Shown piece after piece: positions 1 to 6,967 of a stretch of 14,757 bases of DNA (positions are counted from its first letter, which is position 1; the number at the start of each line of letters is the position of its first letter). Both the position numbers and the translations under genes were made by a program. This stretch comes from an uncultured Eubacteriales bacterium. GTDB taxonomy: Bacteria > Bacillota > Clostridia > Oscillospirales > Acutalibacteraceae. Where the stretch lies: assembly GCA_934445015.1 (NCBI GenBank), contig CAKSDJ010000034.1:1-14757 (forward strand), given 5' to 3'. Under the pieces are notes generated by a model. It was not told where the DNA came from. It did not search any database and saw nothing but the letters and a program-made list of their open reading frames with translations.

Positions 1-1
1 C

Positions 2-589
2 TATTATATAGTGGGTTTTGCTATCTGGAACTTTTTTTCAGAGGCAACGTCGCTGTCGCTTACCTCGGTAATAAGTGCGTCGGCACTTATAAAAAAAGTG
101 TATGTACCTAAATACTTATTCCCGATAGAAAAATGCCTGTTTTCACTGGTTAACTTTTTCTTTACGCTTATAGCAGTTGTAATAGTAATGCTGTTTCAGG
201 GTGTTGTGCCGAGCATCACGGCGCTGTTGTTCCCCGTGCCGGTGATATACTGCTTTATTTTTGTCTGCGGCGTAAGTCTGTTTTTATCTGCCGCAACGGT
301 ATATTTCAGAGATGTTCAGCATCTGTACGGCGTGTTGCTTACAGTACTTATGTATCTAACGCCGATAATCTATCCGCTGTCACTTTTAGACGGTCACGGT
401 GTTATAGCAAAAATAGTAAGACTCAACCCTATGACCCATTATGTTGAATATTTCAGGGGTTTGATTATGTATGATACCATACCCGGTATAAAAGAAAATT
501 TAGTTTGTATAGCCTTGGCGTTGTTATCATTTGCAATCGGCGCGTTTGTCTTTAAAAAGGCAGAGGGCAAGTTTATTCTTCATATATAA
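2..589 (+). CDS. ABC-2 type polysaccharide exporter permease, Wzm/TagG family (5' end outside window)
   Basis: This is the membrane subunit of an ABC exporter that moves a lipid-linked polysaccharide or teichoic-acid-type polymer across the cytoplasmic membrane. The frame is open from base 2, and the GTG at 11 lies inside the protein, so the gene begins upstream of the window. About 195 residues remain of a family that is usually near 260. Visible are the WNFFSEAT segment, the basic KKVYVPKYLFP stretch typical of this family, about four hydrophobic spans, and the conserved region ATVYFRDVQHLY ahead of a span ending in TPIIYPLSLL. The stop is followed after 12 bases by the ATPase gene, so the two are co-transcribed. 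The exported polymer cannot be named from sequence. Family assignment is firm, substrate is not. Confidence 0.9.
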   Translation, partial: YYIVGFAIWNFFSEATSLSLTSVISASALIKKVYVPKYLFPIEKCLFSLVNFFFTLIAVVIVMLFQGVVPSITALLFPVPVIYCFIFVCGVSLFLSAATVYFRDVQHLYGVLLTVLMYLTPIIYPLSLLDGHGVIAKIVRLNPMTHYVEYFRGLIMYDTIPGIKENLVCIALALLSFAIGAFVFKKAEGKFILHI

Positions 590-601
590 AAGGAGCTTTA
601 A

Positions 602-1345
602 ATGATAAACGAGGGTAACGCAGTTGAACTTCGCGATATTGAAATGCACTTCAATATGAGCAAAGAAAAATTAGAAAGTCTTAAAGAGTATTTTTTAAAA
701 TTCATTAAGCGCCAACTTTATTTTGAAGATTTTGTAGCGCTTGACGGTGTGTCGTTTGATATAAAAAAAGGCGATGTTTTCGGTATAGTCGGTCTTAACG
801 GCTGCGGCAAAAGCACCACGCTTAAAATTATATCCGGCATACTTAAACCCACAAAGGGTACGGTTGAAACAGCCGGTGTAATCGCTCCGCTTATTGAATT
901 GGGCGCCGGATTTGATATGGACCTTACGGCAAGAGAAAATATTTATCTTAACGGTTCTGTGCTCGGATATTCAAAAAAGTTTATGGATGAAAAATTTGAC
1001 GACATTGTAGATTTTTCGGAAATGCGCGAATTTCTGGATGTTCCTATGAAAAACTATTCTTCCGGTATGGTGGCGCGCATAGCGTTTGCTATTGCTACGG
1101 TTACAACGCCGGATATATTGATTGTAGATGAAATTTTGGCTGTCGGTGATTTTCTGTTTCAGCAAAAGTGCGAAGAACGCATAAACGCAATGATAAGCGA
1201 CGACACAACGGTTATCATAGTTTCGCACTCTATTGAGCAGATTGAGCGCCTTTGCAAGCATTGTATGTGGCTTGAAAAAGGCAAAATAAAAATGATCGGC
1301 GATGCGGCAGAAGTATGCAATGCTTACAAAAATTATGAAGGATAG
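602..1345 (+). CDS. ABC exporter ATPase, Wzt/TagH family, short form
   Basis: This 247-residue protein is the ATP-hydrolysing subunit that pairs with the permease encoded just upstream. It has Walker A GLNGCGKST at residues 64-72, the signature NYSSGM at 151-156 with the YSSGM form typical of Wzt/TagH proteins, Walker B DILIVDE at 171-177 and the switch histidine at 209 in VSHS. AAGGAG at 590-595 lies six bases before the ATG and supports this start. The protein ends about 35 residues after the switch histidine, so it lacks the extra C-terminal carbohydrate-binding domain found in some Wzt proteins. In that family, absence of the domain goes with export that does not require recognition of a modified chain end. 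The next gene starts 13 bases downstream. Confidence 0.93.
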   Translation: MINEGNAVELRDIEMHFNMSKEKLESLKEYFLKFIKRQLYFEDFVALDGVSFDIKKGDVFGIVGLNGCGKSTTLKIISGILKPTKGTVETAGVIAPLIELGAGFDMDLTARENIYLNGSVLGYSKKFMDEKFDDIVDFSEMREFLDVPMKNYSSGMVARIAFAIATVTTPDILIVDEILAVGDFLFQQKCEERINAMISDDTTVIIVSHSIEQIERLCKHCMWLEKGKIKMIGDAAEVCNAYKNYEG

Positions 1346-1358
1346 GTATTAAATAAAA

Positions 1359-3179
1359 ATGTTTGAGAACGTACCTTTGAAGGAAAAATCTTGGCGAGGC
1401 ACACTGAAACGATTGGCAATGCGGCTTAAAGAATTTCCGGTTCTTTATGTCGCATTACGTTGTGTGTTTAGATTTTGCAGAAAATTAAAGCATAAGTTGT
1501 TATACGGCAAATACAGCGTTAAGTTTAAAATAAGCCGAAAGAGGCGTATCGCCGAGCGGTCAACGCAGTTTGATAAAAATATCAAATTCAGTATTTTGGT
1601 ACCGCTGTACAATACCCCTAAAAAGTTTTTGCGCGATATGATAAATTCGGTAGTAAATCAGACTTATTCAAACTGGCAGTTGTGTCTTGCCGACGGCAGC
1701 GATGATGAACACGATTATGTAGGTAAATACGTCAGAAGTTTGAATGACAGCAGAATTGTATATAAAAAGTTGGATAAAAACACCGGCATTGCAGGTAACA
1801 CAAACGAGTGTATAAAACTTGCCGACGGCGATTATATAGCGCTTTTTGATCACGATGATTTATTGCATCCGTCGGCTTTGTTTGAAACCGCAAAAGTTAT
1901 ATGTGAAAAAAATGCCGATTTTATTTATACCGATGAGGTAACTTTTGTAGGTAACAGACCCACAAACATAACTGTTTATAATTATAAACCCGACTTTTCG
2001 CCCGACACTTTAAGGTCATATAATTATATATGTCATTTTACGGTTTTTTCACGCGATTTGCTTGAAAGTGTAGGTTATTTCGGAAGTGAGTATGACGGCA
2101 GTCAGGATTACGATATAATACTCCGTCTGACAGAAAAGGCGAAACATATTGAGCATATACCTCAGATTCTTTATTTCTGGCGTTCGCACAAAGGCTCTGT
2201 TGCCTATGATGTGTCCGTAAAACCTTATGTTATTGACAGTGCAAAACGCGCATTAAAGGCACATACGCAACGTTTAGGGCTTCCTGCCGAAATTGAAGAT
2301 GCACCGGTTGCAACGACATACAAAATACAGTACAAAATAAACGGCGAACCTTTAATATCAATAATTATACCGAATAAGGATCATATTGAAGATCTTGACA
2401 AATGCGTTGAGTCTGTATACAAAAAGTCAACTTATAAAAATTTTGAGGTGCTGATTGTTGAAAACAACAGTGCCGACAGCAAAACCTTTGAATATTATAA
2501 GACAATTCAAAAGAAGTATAATAATTTAAGGGTTATAACTTGGGACGGCAAATTCAACTATTCGGCAATCAACAATTATGCAGTTGCTCAGGCAAACGGC
2601 GAGTATGTTTTGCTTCTTAACAATGACATTGAGGTAATAACCCCCGATTGGCTTGAACAGATGCTGATGTTTGCCCAACGCAGCGATGTCGGCGCGGTAG
2701 GTGCAAAACTTTATTATCCCGACAACACTGTGCAGCACGCAGGCATAATTATAGGTATAGGCGGCGTAGCGGGTCATCCTCACCGTGGAATTGTAAAGGA
2801 TAATCCCGGATATATGGCAAGAGCAGTAATAGCGCAAAATTTAAGTGCCTGTACTGCTGCGTGTTTGCTGATACCAAAAAAAGTTTATACCGAAGTAGGC
2901 GGATTAGATGAGGGCTACGCAGTTGCCTTTAACGATGTTGATATTTGTATGAGCATCAGAAAAGCAGGATATTTAATAGTGTTCACGCCTTTTGCAGAAC
3001 TTTATCATTATGAGTCTAAAAGCCGCGGTTATGAGGATACCCAGGAAAAACGTGCACGATTCAACACCGAAGTTATTCGCTTTCAGGGCAGGTGGGGGGC
3101 AGAGCTAAAAAAAGGCGATCCGTATTATAACCCCAATTTAACTCTTTCGGCCGAAAATTTTGACAGGAAATACCGTTAA
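1359..3179 (+). CDS. tandem-domain family 2 glycosyltransferase
   Basis: This 606-residue protein contains two GT-A fold glycosyltransferase family 2 domains and probably adds sugars to the polymer exported by the ABC system upstream. Domain 1 begins near residue 77 (FSILVPLYNTP) and has the metal/nucleotide motif DHDD at 164-167. Domain 2 begins near 332 (PLISIIIPNKDH) and has NNDIE at 421-425 as the DxD equivalent, then the GGLDEGYAVAFNDVDIC region at 514-530 expected around the catalytic base. The first 70 residues are basic with no clear signal peptide, which suggests a cytoplasmic enzyme held at the membrane surface. The start has only a weak ribosome binding site in the end of the preceding gene, consistent with translational coupling. 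Sugar donor and acceptor cannot be read from the sequence. Confidence 0.9.
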   Translation: MFENVPLKEKSWRGTLKRLAMRLKEFPVLYVALRCVFRFCRKLKHKLLYGKYSVKFKISRKRRIAERSTQFDKNIKFSILVPLYNTPKKFLRDMINSVVNQTYSNWQLCLADGSDDEHDYVGKYVRSLNDSRIVYKKLDKNTGIAGNTNECIKLADGDYIALFDHDDLLHPSALFETAKVICEKNADFIYTDEVTFVGNRPTNITVYNYKPDFSPDTLRSYNYICHFTVFSRDLLESVGYFGSEYDGSQDYDIILRLTEKAKHIEHIPQILYFWRSHKGSVAYDVSVKPYVIDSAKRALKAHTQRLGLPAEIEDAPVATTYKIQYKINGEPLISIIIPNKDHIEDLDKCVESVYKKSTYKNFEVLIVENNSADSKTFEYYKTIQKKYNNLRVITWDGKFNYSAINNYAVAQANGEYVLLLNNDIEVITPDWLEQMLMFAQRSDVGAVGAKLYYPDNTVQHAGIIIGIGGVAGHPHRGIVKDNPGYMARAVIAQNLSACTAACLLIPKKVYTEVGGLDEGYAVAFNDVDICMSIRKAGYLIVFTPFAELYHYESKSRGYEDTQEKRARFNTEVIRFQGRWGAELKKGDPYYNPNLTLSAENFDRKYR

Positions 3180-3241
3180 GGTTTTTGTCAGAATTACATC
3201 TGATTATATAAAGAATGCGTACAATAAATAATTAGAAACAA

Positions 3242-3269
3242 AAAAGGTCATTCTACGGGGAGACCTTTT
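3242..3269 (+). terminator. hairpin terminator after the glycosyltransferase
   Basis: AAAAGGTC at 3242-3249 pairs perfectly with GACCTTTT at 3262-3269 across a 12-base loop and runs into TATTTCT. It lies 62 bases after the glycosyltransferase stop and before the serC promoter, so it fits the end of the export operon. The G:C content of the stem is modest. Confidence 0.6.
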
Positions 3270-3358
3270 ATTTCTCGATATATTGTTAAAAAAATAACAA
3301 TTTAAAAACCGTTGTTTTGAAAATCGACAAAAAGTTTGATAAAATATTAACAAACCTA

Positions 3359-3387
3359 TTGACATAACATAAAATATAATATATAAT
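3359..3387 (+). promoter_or_regulatory. promoter of serC-serA
   Basis: A perfect TTGACA (3359-3364) is separated by 17 bases from a perfect TATAAT (3382-3387). Transcription would start near 3394, giving a leader of about 35 bases before the ATG at 3429. No operator or riboswitch is visible in so short a leader. Confidence 0.85.
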
Positions 3388-3428
3388 TGAACACAAATTT
3401 AATTATATCCTATTTGGAGGTTTTAATT

Positions 3429-4511
3429 ATGTCAAGAGTTTACAATTTCAGTGCAGGCCCGTCAATGTTGCCGGAGGATGTGCTTAAAACAGCCGCTGCA
3501 GAGATGCTTGAGTACGGCACTACCGGTCAGTCTGTTATGGAGATGTCGCACCGCAGCAAAGAATATCAGGCAATATTTGATGAGACCGAGGCAAATCTTC
3601 GCGAGATCATGAATATTCCCGATAATTATAAAGTTTTATTCTTACAGGGCGGCGCTTCAACACAGTTTGCGATGGTTCCGCTTAACCTTATGAACAAAAA
3701 CCATAAAGCAGATTACATTATAACGGGTCAGTGGGCAAACAAAGCATATAAAGAGGCTGCCCGTTACGGTAATGCACGTGCGGTTGCTTCGTCTGCCGAT
3801 AAAACTTACTCATATATACCTAAAACCGTTGCTTCTGACTTTGATAAAGACGCCGACTATGTTCACATTTGCATGAACAACACTATTTACGGCACAAAGT
3901 ATCATAAGTTACCCGATACCGGTGATGTTCCGCTTGTAGCAGATATTTCGAGCTGCATTTTATCCGAACCGATCGATGTTACAAAATTTGGTGTGCTTTA
4001 TGCAGGTGCGCAAAAAAATGTTGCTCCGGCAGGTGTTACAATAGTAATTATCCGTGAGGATTTAATCGGAAACGCTATGGATATTACGCCTACAATGCTT
4101 AATTATTCAACTCATGCCGAAAACGGATCAATGTTCAATACACCGCCGTGTTACGCAATTTATATAGCCGGTCTTACCTTTAAATGGATCAAAAAAATGG
4201 GCGGTCTTGAAAAATTACGTGATATAAATGTTAAAAAGGCAGGCATACTTTACGATTTTCTTGATAACAGTAAACTGTTTAAGGGCACGGTAGTACCCGA
4301 GGACCGTTCAATTATGAACGTACCTTTTGTTACCGGCAATGAAGAACTCGATGCCAAGTTTGTAGCCGAAGCAAAAAGGGCAGGTTTTGTAAATATTAAG
4401 GGTCACAGAACTGTCGGCGGTATGCGTGCATCTATTTACAATGCAATGCCTGTTGAAGGCGTAGAAAAACTTGTTGAATTTATGAAAAAGTTTGAGGAGG
4501 AGAACGCGTAA
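3429..4511 (+). CDS. serC: phosphoserine aminotransferase
   Basis: SerC is a PLP enzyme that transfers an amino group from glutamate to 3-phosphohydroxypyruvate to give O-phosphoserine in the serine pathway. It acts in the cytoplasm as a dimer. The 360 residues match the family length. Visible are the N-terminal NFSAGPSMLP, MEMSHRSKE with H41-R42, the glycine-rich LQGGASTQF at 72-80, and AGAQKNVAPAG, in which K196 should form the Schiff base with PLP. I chose the ATG at 3429 because TTGGAGG (3414-3420) lies eight bases upstream and the protein then starts at the family N-terminus. An in-frame ATG at 3387 overlaps the -10 box and cannot be used from this promoter. The stop overlaps the serA start by one base (TAATG). 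Confidence 0.97.
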   Translation: MSRVYNFSAGPSMLPEDVLKTAAAEMLEYGTTGQSVMEMSHRSKEYQAIFDETEANLREIMNIPDNYKVLFLQGGASTQFAMVPLNLMNKNHKADYIITGQWANKAYKEAARYGNARAVASSADKTYSYIPKTVASDFDKDADYVHICMNNTIYGTKYHKLPDTGDVPLVADISSCILSEPIDVTKFGVLYAGAQKNVAPAGVTIVIIREDLIGNAMDITPTMLNYSTHAENGSMFNTPPCYAIYIAGLTFKWIKKMGGLEKLRDINVKKAGILYDFLDNSKLFKGTVVPEDRSIMNVPFVTGNEELDAKFVAEAKRAGFVNIKGHRTVGGMRASIYNAMPVEGVEKLVEFMKKFEEENA

Positions 4512-5671
4512 TGTACAAGATTAAAACCTATAACAAAATATCTAAAATAGGTCTTGAAGTTTTTGACGATAAGTATACTATAGGCGATGAGGTTGAAAAT
4601 GCCGACGGTGCAATTGTTCGTTCTGCGGCGCTGCACGATGTTGAATTTCCGGCATCTTTGATGGCGATAGCCCGCGCAGGTGCAGGTACAAATAATATAC
4701 CTATTGACCGTTGCAGCGAACAAGGTATAGTTGTTTTTAACACCCCGGGTGCAAACGCAAATGCTGTTAAAGAGTTGGTAATTGCAGGTATGCTTATTTC
4801 TTCACGCCGTGTTATTCCCGCTATTGAGTGGGCAAAGACGCTTAAAGGCGAGGGTGATTCGGTAGGCAAACTTGTTGAAAAAGGCAAGGGCGCATTTGCA
4901 GGTCCCGAACTTAAGGGAAAAACCCTGGGCATTATAGGTCTCGGCGCAATCGGCGTTATGGTTGCCAATGCCGCAAATCATTTGGGTATGACTGTTTACG
5001 GATATGACCCTTATCTTTCGGTCAATTCTGCTTGGAACCTGACCCACAATGCGATTCATATTTACGATATAAATGAGATTTACAAAAAATGTGATTATAT
5101 AAGTATTCACGTGCCGCTTACCGATACAACCAAAAATATGATTGACGCTTCTGCCATTGCAAACATGAAAGACGGCGTCCGAATTCTTAATTTTGCGCGT
5201 GCCGGACTTGTTAATTCAAACGATATGTTGGCAGCGCTTGAAAAGGGTAAGGTTGCAGCCTATGTGACTGATTTTCCGACGGATGAAATGCTTTGCGTTG
5301 ACGGCGTGATAGCCATTCCGCATCTTGGCGCGTCTACACCCGAATCCGAGGATAACTGTGCAGATATGGCAGCAAGGCAGCTTATTGATTATATTGAAAA
5401 CGGAAATATTACAAATTCCGTAAATATGCCTGCAATTTCAATGCCCCGAAGCGGTAAGTTTCGCGTATGTGTAATACACAAAAATATTCCTAATATGCTT
5501 ACTGCCATTACGGGTATAGTAGCCGAAAACAACGTTAACATCGAAAATATGCTTAATAAATCACGCGGTGATTATGCGTATACAATGCTTGATATAAATG
5601 TTGACGATACCGCTACTGTTAAAGAGCGTATTGCAGCCATTGACGGTGTAATAAAAGTCAGAGTAATTTAA
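4511..5671 (+). CDS. serA: D-3-phosphoglycerate dehydrogenase, short form with C-terminal ACT domain
   Basis: This NAD-dependent enzyme oxidises 3-phosphoglycerate to 3-phosphohydroxypyruvate, the first step of serine synthesis and the step just before SerC. It has 386 residues. The Rossmann motif GLGAIG is at 143-148 with the NAD-binding aspartate in YGYDPY at 163-168. The catalytic arginine is R230 (NFARAG) and the catalytic histidine is H271 (PHLGAS). The acid is probably E259 in DFPTDE, 29 residues after the arginine as in E. coli SerA, but the loop from the acid to the histidine is shorter (12 residues against about 23). An ACT domain (about 316-386) suggests amino-acid feedback control, presumably by serine. 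It lacks the intervening domain of long SerA forms. GGAGGAG just before the overlapping ATG serves as the ribosome binding site. Confidence 0.96.
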   Translation: MYKIKTYNKISKIGLEVFDDKYTIGDEVENADGAIVRSAALHDVEFPASLMAIARAGAGTNNIPIDRCSEQGIVVFNTPGANANAVKELVIAGMLISSRRVIPAIEWAKTLKGEGDSVGKLVEKGKGAFAGPELKGKTLGIIGLGAIGVMVANAANHLGMTVYGYDPYLSVNSAWNLTHNAIHIYDINEIYKKCDYISIHVPLTDTTKNMIDASAIANMKDGVRILNFARAGLVNSNDMLAALEKGKVAAYVTDFPTDEMLCVDGVIAIPHLGASTPESEDNCADMAARQLIDYIENGNITNSVNMPAISMPRSGKFRVCVIHKNIPNMLTAITGIVAENNVNIENMLNKSRGDYAYTMLDINVDDTATVKERIAAIDGVIKVRVI

Positions 5672-5686
5672 TTTAACAGAATATGT

Positions 5687-5724
5687 AAAAAGTGAGAGTG
5701 CCCTTTTGGACACTCTCACTTTTT
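5687..5724. terminator. bidirectional terminator between serA and the Cys-rich peptide gene
   Basis: A perfect 14-bp stem, left arm AAAAAGTGAGAGTG (5687-5700) and right arm CACTCTCACTTTTT (5711-5724), encloses a 10-base loop. Both strands end in a run of T, so it can stop serA transcription from the left and the minus-strand peptide gene from the right. Confidence 0.92.
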
Positions 5725-5744
5725 GCTTTATGGATACGTCCTTA

Positions 5745-5870
5745 TTAGCAACCGCAGCCGTTGTTGTTGCAACCGCAACCGTCATTGTTGTTGCAGCCGC
5801 AGCAGCATGTGATTAAGAGGATAAGGATTATTACCCAAGTGCAGTTACCGCCCAAACCATTGTTACACAT
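5745..5870 (-). CDS. 41-residue cysteine-rich single-span micropeptide
   Basis: I do not recognise a named family with certainty. The peptide begins MCNNGLGGNCTW, continues with a hydrophobic segment (about residues 13-21, VIILILLIT) long enough only for a short membrane span, and ends in a tail of CCCGC, NNND, GCGC, NNN, GCGC. Ten of 41 residues are cysteine. AAGGAGG (complement of 5881-5887) lies ten bases before the ATG, and the shared terminator lies just beyond the stop, so a real gene is likely. The layout recalls small Gly/Cys-rich membrane peptides common in clostridia and the YjcZ-type sporulation peptides. A metal- or thiol-related role is inference from composition only. It is divergent from ctsR, and one of the two CtsR-type sites lies on its strand. 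Confidence 0.72.
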   Translation of the reverse strand: MCNNGLGGNCTWVIILILLITCCCGCNNNDGCGCNNNGCGC

Positions 5871-5886
5871 ATTAACAAGACCTCCT

Positions 5887-5933
5887 TTTTGTCTTTCAAC
5901 ACATACTATGCAAAAAAATTTTTCGTGTTACAA
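5887..5933 (-). promoter_or_regulatory. possible promoter and leader of the Cys-rich peptide gene
   Basis: On the minus strand TTGTAA (5928-5933) is followed after 17 bases by CATAGT, or after 19 by TAGTAT. Both are weak matches, placed about 40 bases before the ATG. This is the best candidate in the gap but is not convincing alone. Confidence 0.35.
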
Positions 5934-5942
5934 AAAAATACT

Positions 5943-5959
5943 ATTGACTTTTTCTGACC
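5943..5959 (-). promoter_or_regulatory. CtsR operator, distal copy (minus orientation)
   Basis: Read on the minus strand this is GGTCAGA-AAA-AGTCAAT, two heptads separated by three bases. The known CtsR box is two direct (A/G)GTCAAA heptads separated by NAN. It covers the ctsR -35 box, so binding would block polymerase. It is also the site nearer to the divergent Cys-rich peptide gene. Confidence 0.7.
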
Positions 5960-5972
5960 TTTGGTATATAAT
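5944..5972 (+). promoter_or_regulatory. promoter of the ctsR operon
   Basis: TTGACT (5944-5949), a 17-base spacer and a perfect TATAAT (5967-5972) place the transcription start near 5979 and give a leader of about 25 bases before the ctsR ATG. The -35 box lies inside one CtsR-type site, and the predicted start lies inside the other. Confidence 0.85.
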
Positions 5973-5975
5973 AAA

Positions 5976-5992
5976 AGTCAGGAAAAGTCAAA
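5976..5992 (+). promoter_or_regulatory. CtsR operator, proximal copy
   Basis: AGTCAGG-AAA-AGTCAAA matches the CtsR heptad-spacer-heptad layout, with one perfect and one imperfect heptad. It spans the predicted start of transcription of the ctsR operon. With the copy at 5943-5959 it forms an inverted pair around the -10 box, as expected for autoregulation. Confidence 0.8.
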
Positions 5993-6004
5993 GAGGTGCA
6001 AAAA

Positions 6005-6466
6005 ATGAAAATCAGCGATTTGATCACAAATGAAATTTTACGTATGATAAACGAATCAAGCGAGCACACTGCAGAGATACAGCGCAACGATTTTGCAAAC
6101 GACATAGGCTGTGTGCCGAGCCAGATAAATTATGTGCTTTCATCACGCTTTACGCCTGAGCACGGTTATATTATTGAAAGCCGACGCGGCGGCGGCGGAT
6201 ATATCAGAATAAGCCGTGTTGTTATGAGTAAATCATCGGCTTTTATGCATATAATTAACTCGATAGGCGACAGCATTGACAGATTGAGTTCGCGGATTGT
6301 AATTGAAAATTTTTTGCAGTCGGAACTTATCGATGAAAATACCGCAAGACTTATGTATGCGGCGTTGTCTAACAATGTTATGCGAACTGTGCCGGTTGCC
6401 TTGCAGGATAAACTGCGTGCGGCTCTTTTAAAAGAGATGCTGCTTGTTCAGATAGGAAAGGATTGA
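6005..6466 (+). CDS. ctsR: transcriptional repressor of class III stress genes CtsR
   Basis: CtsR represses clp and related chaperone/protease genes and releases DNA on heat or thiol stress. The 153 residues match the family length. The N-terminal winged helix-turn-helix covers about residues 1-70 and ends in the diagnostic glycine-rich wing RRGGGGYIRI (60-69). In the Geobacillus protein a wing arginine is phosphorylated by McsB, and the equivalent here would be R60 or R61. The C-terminal half (about 75-153) is the helical dimerisation and McsB/Clp-interaction region. I chose ATG at 6005 because AAAGAGG (5990-5996) lies upstream. The in-frame GTG at 5996 overlaps that ribosome binding site. 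The gene carries two CtsR-type sites at its own promoter, so it is autoregulated, and mcsA starts six bases after its stop. Confidence 0.97.
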   Translation: MKISDLITNEILRMINESSEHTAEIQRNDFANDIGCVPSQINYVLSSRFTPEHGYIIESRRGGGGYIRISRVVMSKSSAFMHIINSIGDSIDRLSSRIVIENFLQSELIDENTARLMYAALSNNVMRTVPVALQDKLRAALLKEMLLVQIGKD

Positions 6467-6472
6467 TGTTTT

Positions 6473-6967
6473 ATGTTGTGTGAAAAATGCGGAAAGAATA
6501 ATGCTACAACACATATACGCACTGTTGTAAACGGCGTTGTGTATGAAAAAAATCTTTGCGGTTATTGTGCCGCAAGCGAAGGTTACGGCGATATGAAATA
6601 TAACAGCCTTACACAAATGCTTTCTTCAATGTTCGGCGATATAACGCCGTTTGATTCTGCGTATAACGCTGTTAAATGCGAGTGTTGCGGTTCTACCTTT
6701 TCAGATATTGCCGAGAGCGGTAAGGTGGGTTGCCCACAGTGTTATACCACTTTTTATGATGAGCTCTTGCCTTATTTGAAACGCGTCCACGGCAGCACAA
6801 AACACATAGGCAAAATACCGAACCGTGCGCCTCTTGCCGTTAAAGCGGATGAAGAAACCGTTGACGGACTCCGCTCAAAGTTAAATCAACTCATACGGGA
6901 AGAAAAGTACGAAGAGGCGGCGGTAATACGCGATAAGATTAAAAAAATAGAGGGTGAAAGCAAATGA
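6473..6967 (+). CDS. mcsA: McsA, zinc-finger activator of the arginine kinase McsB
   Basis: McsA binds and activates McsB, helping to inactivate CtsR under stress. In 164 residues there are four CxxC pairs, C3/C6, C29/C32, C69/C72 and C87/C90, with an extra cysteine at 71, consistent with two zinc sites. A C-terminal UVR motif follows (about 127-161, including VDGLRSKLNQLIREEKYEEA), the type of helical hairpin that contacts McsB or ClpC. AGGAAAGGA (6453-6462), in the end of ctsR, acts as the ribosome binding site. The ATG at 6466 in another frame stops after five codons and is not used. The stop overlaps the mcsB start in ATGA, so the two products are translationally coupled. The cysteine clusters fit the known role of McsA in sensing metals and thiol stress. 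Confidence 0.96.
   Translation: MLCEKCGKNNATTHIRTVVNGVVYEKNLCGYCAASEGYGDMKYNSLTQMLSSMFGDITPFDSAYNAVKCECCGSTFSDIAESGKVGCPQCYTTFYDELLPYLKRVHGSTKHIGKIPNRAPLAVKADEETVDGLRSKLNQLIREEKYEEAAVIRDKIKKIEGESK

Noticed and set aside
1..3179. Possible prophage or mobile origin of the polysaccharide locus
   Set aside because: No integrase, transposase, direct repeats or clear composition change are visible on the window side of the locus.
3387..3428. Upstream in-frame ATG for serC
   Set aside because: It overlaps the TATAAT box, so it lies before the start of transcription. The ATG at 3429 has the ribosome binding site and family N-terminus.
4528..4968. 146-codon minus-strand open frame
   Set aside because: It is antisense to serA, with an A/S/P-rich composition typical of a shadow frame and no start signals.
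5745..5810. Tandem GCA/GTT-rich repeats at DNA level, considered as a microsatellite or CRISPR-like repeat
   Set aside because: The repetition is explained by CGC/NNN codons in the Cys-rich peptide. There are no regular spacers.
5761..6033. 90-codon plus-strand open frame over the ctsR promoter
   Set aside because: It crosses the Cys-rich gene antisense, the ctsR promoter and its operators, and gives a Q/P/L-rich product. The minus-strand reading has the ribosome binding site and sensible protein layout.
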